A stretch of DNA of 44,585 nucleotides from the NCBI GenBank assembly GCA_002633005.1, contig NMRA01000063.1, positions 1,062,592-1,107,176 on the forward strand, given 5' to 3'. The notes below the pieces were generated by a model. The model was not told the origin of the DNA, did no database searches, and saw only the letters and a program-made list of their open reading frames with translations. Below are positions 43,063-44,585 of the stretch, one piece after another (the first letter of the stretch is position 1; the number at the start of each line of letters is the position of its first letter). The position numbers were made by a program, and so were the translations under genes. This DNA is from Phoronis australis. Lineage: Eukaryota; Phoronida; Phoronidae.

Positions 43063-43130
43063 TCGGCGGTCTAGTGGTTAATTAAAGTGCTGGTCTGAAC
43101 ACTGAAAGGTCTAAGGTTTCAACCCCGCCG
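43063..43130 (+). mobile_element. tRNA-derived SINE-like head
   Basis: CGGCGGTCTAGTGGTTAA resembles a tRNA D-arm/box A, and GGTTTCAACCC about 40 bp later resembles box B with one extra T. The outer CGGCGG and CCGCCG can pair like an acceptor stem. The cloverleaf is imperfect, so a SINE or tRNA pseudogene is likelier than a working tRNA. The body may extend to about 43350. Confidence 0.5.
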
Positions 43131-43381
43131 TTTAACAGGAAAAATACAAACCATATGCCTATCAGGATTGTATGAGGTACCGGTACTCGCTCGTCTCACA
43201 ACATATGAACACATGAGGATGGGTGGAGAAATGACCGACCAAAAGGTCGAGTCAAAGTAACTAGCATAGGGCCTGGTGTAATTATACAATACAATTTTAG
43301 AAATGATATTGCACATTGTGAGAATGACTGGTTCGAAATGGCAAATACTTTCTGGTAAAGTAGCGCAGTCAGTTCAGCACT

Positions 43382-43462
43382 AATAAACAGTTACCACCTG
43401 ACGCGTTCTACCTTCCACCGCAATAAACAGTTAACCACCTGACGCGTTCTGCCTTCCACCGA
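43382..43462. repeat. Tandem duplication, 40/41-bp unit
   Basis: Two copies of AATAAACAGTTACCACCTGA followed by CGCGTTCTRCCTTCCACCG. Confidence 0.92.
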
Positions 43463-43870
43463 CTTCAAAAGTAGCAAGCAATCAGTACTGCGATTATTGC
43501 AAACCGACATGGTTATGACAGACGACGATCAGATGACGCATCATGAAATAGTGAACTAATCTATTAGGGAAGAGATATTGCTTCTCAACCATGTAGACCA
43601 CGTGACAGCAACAAGAATAACCAAAATCTATAGTAATATATAAGTACCGCTGTTGATCAATTGTTTTATCGAAAACTGAAGTTTTTAAATATTCGTTGCC
43701 GGGTCTTACAAAGCTTCTTTGACAAGATAAAGTCGCATTTCTAGTTGTGATACTGCATGAATCTAACGTAACGGTTTCATATTTCCAATTCACATTTAAC
43801 GTAAGCAGTGTTTTACATTATTTCTGGAGGAATAACACAAAAGTACCACAGTAGGTCTGTAAACCGCAGC

Positions 43871-44170
43871 TATGGGCCGCGGAAAGGGCAAAAGAAGTTA
43901 ATAGAACAATCGGACCTAATTCGTAAAAATCAAACCTAATTCGTAAAAAATATCCTGTTTGGAAAATCAATCCTTGTTCGTAAAAATAAAACCTAATTCG
44001 TAAAAATCGGTCCTGTTTGGAAAATCAATCTTGACATGTAAATATCAAATTTGTTTTGAATATCAAACCTGTCGGTGGAAACGGGAACTGGCTAAGTGTG
44101 CGGAAACGGCAAAATTACGAATTAGGTTTGATTTTTCTATAAACTATTTTTGCCCTCTCCGCGGCCCATA
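43871..44170. mobile_element. 300-bp MITE with TA ends and about 23-bp inverted repeats
   Basis: TATGGGCCGCGGAAAGGGCA at the left matches the complement of the right end (44148-44170) with one difference. Terminal TA on both sides fits a TA target duplication as in Tc1/mariner-type elements. Internal words CCTAATTCGTAAAAATC and TGTTTGGAAAATCAATC are repeated, and AATTAGGTTTGATTTTT near the right end mirrors one of them. Confidence 0.82.
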
Positions 44171-44221
44171 CACATCACCTAAAGTGACATTACCGTTAAG
44201 AAAAGATTCCGTGATGAGCCT

Positions 44222-44282
44222 CAACGAGGAATCGAACCTCCCACAATCGCGATCACAACTTGCAACCCCCTGCTGGGGACCT
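44222..44282 (-). other. tRNA T-arm-like sequence, possible SINE piece
   Basis: The minus strand has GAGGTTCGATTCCTC, a perfect box B with a 4-bp stem and a 7-base loop. A box A-like CCCAGCAGGGGG lies about 45 bp upstream. No acceptor stem is clear. Confidence 0.3.
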
Positions 44283-44455
44283 AAACCCTCCTCCATCAAT
44301 GGCTGAAGAGAGCAAATCAGCCGGGTTTTCTCCCATTAACATATATTAAACACGACTTTCAACATCCAATTCTAAAACAAAATAATGCTCTGTGATTTGA
44401 AAACACATTTCAAAGTCTGCTACGGACAAGCGTGACTATTAGCAAACTACACGGC

Positions 44456-44585
44456 AACTGTGAGGAATGACCACCTAGCATACACGAACTGTGAGGAATG
44501 ACCACCTAGCATACACGAACTGTGAGGAATGACCACCTAGCATACACGAACTGTGAGGAATGACCACCTAGCATACACGAACTGT
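44456..44585. repeat. Minisatellite, 31-bp unit, at least 4.2 copies, cut by the window end
   Basis: The unit starts AACTGTGAGGAATGACCACC and ends TAGCATACACG. Copies are identical and the array continues to the last base, so its length is unknown. Confidence 0.96.

Larger units (their letters stand above)
35055..44585. other. Upstream flank or first intron of the kinase; no exon recognised
   Basis: I looked on the minus strand for the PKG pseudosubstrate (G-V/I-S-A-E-P) and coiled coil and saw neither. The contents are repeats and mobile elements, listed separately. A 214-codon minus frame at 39796-40440 has no recognised similarity. Confidence 0.5.

Overview
The window is animal genomic DNA: AT-rich, intron-rich, with GT-AG splice sites and decayed transposable elements. 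It is unusually loaded with minisatellites. The protein families and the CR1/jockey-like LINE remnant suit an aquatic invertebrate, perhaps a deuterostome such as a hemichordate, amphioxus or echinoderm. The sequence alone does not settle the species. There is no sign of bacterial gene organisation, and one base (7792) is ambiguous.

Left part (1-7.3 kb, + strand genes): a 46-codon open end at the left edge looks like the 3' end of an unrecognised gene. A decayed transposon-type coding region lies on the minus strand at about 1.2-2.8 kb. After three small tandem arrays and an 11-copy 34-bp minisatellite comes the terminal coding exon of a steryl-sulfatase/arylsulfatase-type enzyme (6257-6600, +). 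Its upstream exons were not found.

Middle left (7.3-15.9 kb): no gene was recognised. It holds a 16-bp minisatellite, a GT microsatellite and an 878-bp foldback element (10990-11867) flanked by TTAA. A short reading frame in that element starts like a THAP zinc finger, which points to a Kolobok-type non-autonomous transposon.

Main gene (15948-35054, - strand): a cGMP-dependent protein kinase. I assembled 13 exons with consistent splice phases, giving 599 codons plus a stop. They run from just upstream of cyclic-nucleotide site A through site B, the kinase domain and the AGC C-terminal tail. Several exons, notably the last two, are too short for simple ORF detection. Residue patterns lean towards the PRKG2 type. 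The N-terminal exon(s), carrying the dimerisation and autoinhibitory segments, were not found. The introns carry a 9-bp array, a 400-bp inverted repeat, an ATC-rich tract, a 20-bp array, a (CGACGGA)-type tract and a rearranged dispersed repeat pair.

Right part (35.1-44.6 kb): no gene was recognised. It contains a LINE reverse-transcriptase remnant split by a 151-bp MITE, arrays of 47, 40, 19 and 31 bp, two further MITE-like elements, a 63-bp near-perfect hairpin and a tRNA-derived SINE-like head.

The kinase acts in cGMP signalling and the sulfatase in sulfate-ester hydrolysis; nothing indicates that they work together. I found no convincing undescribed gene system. The best leads are the TTAA/THAP foldback, the nested LINE/MITE, the duplicated last-exon end of the kinase and the exceptional minisatellite density.
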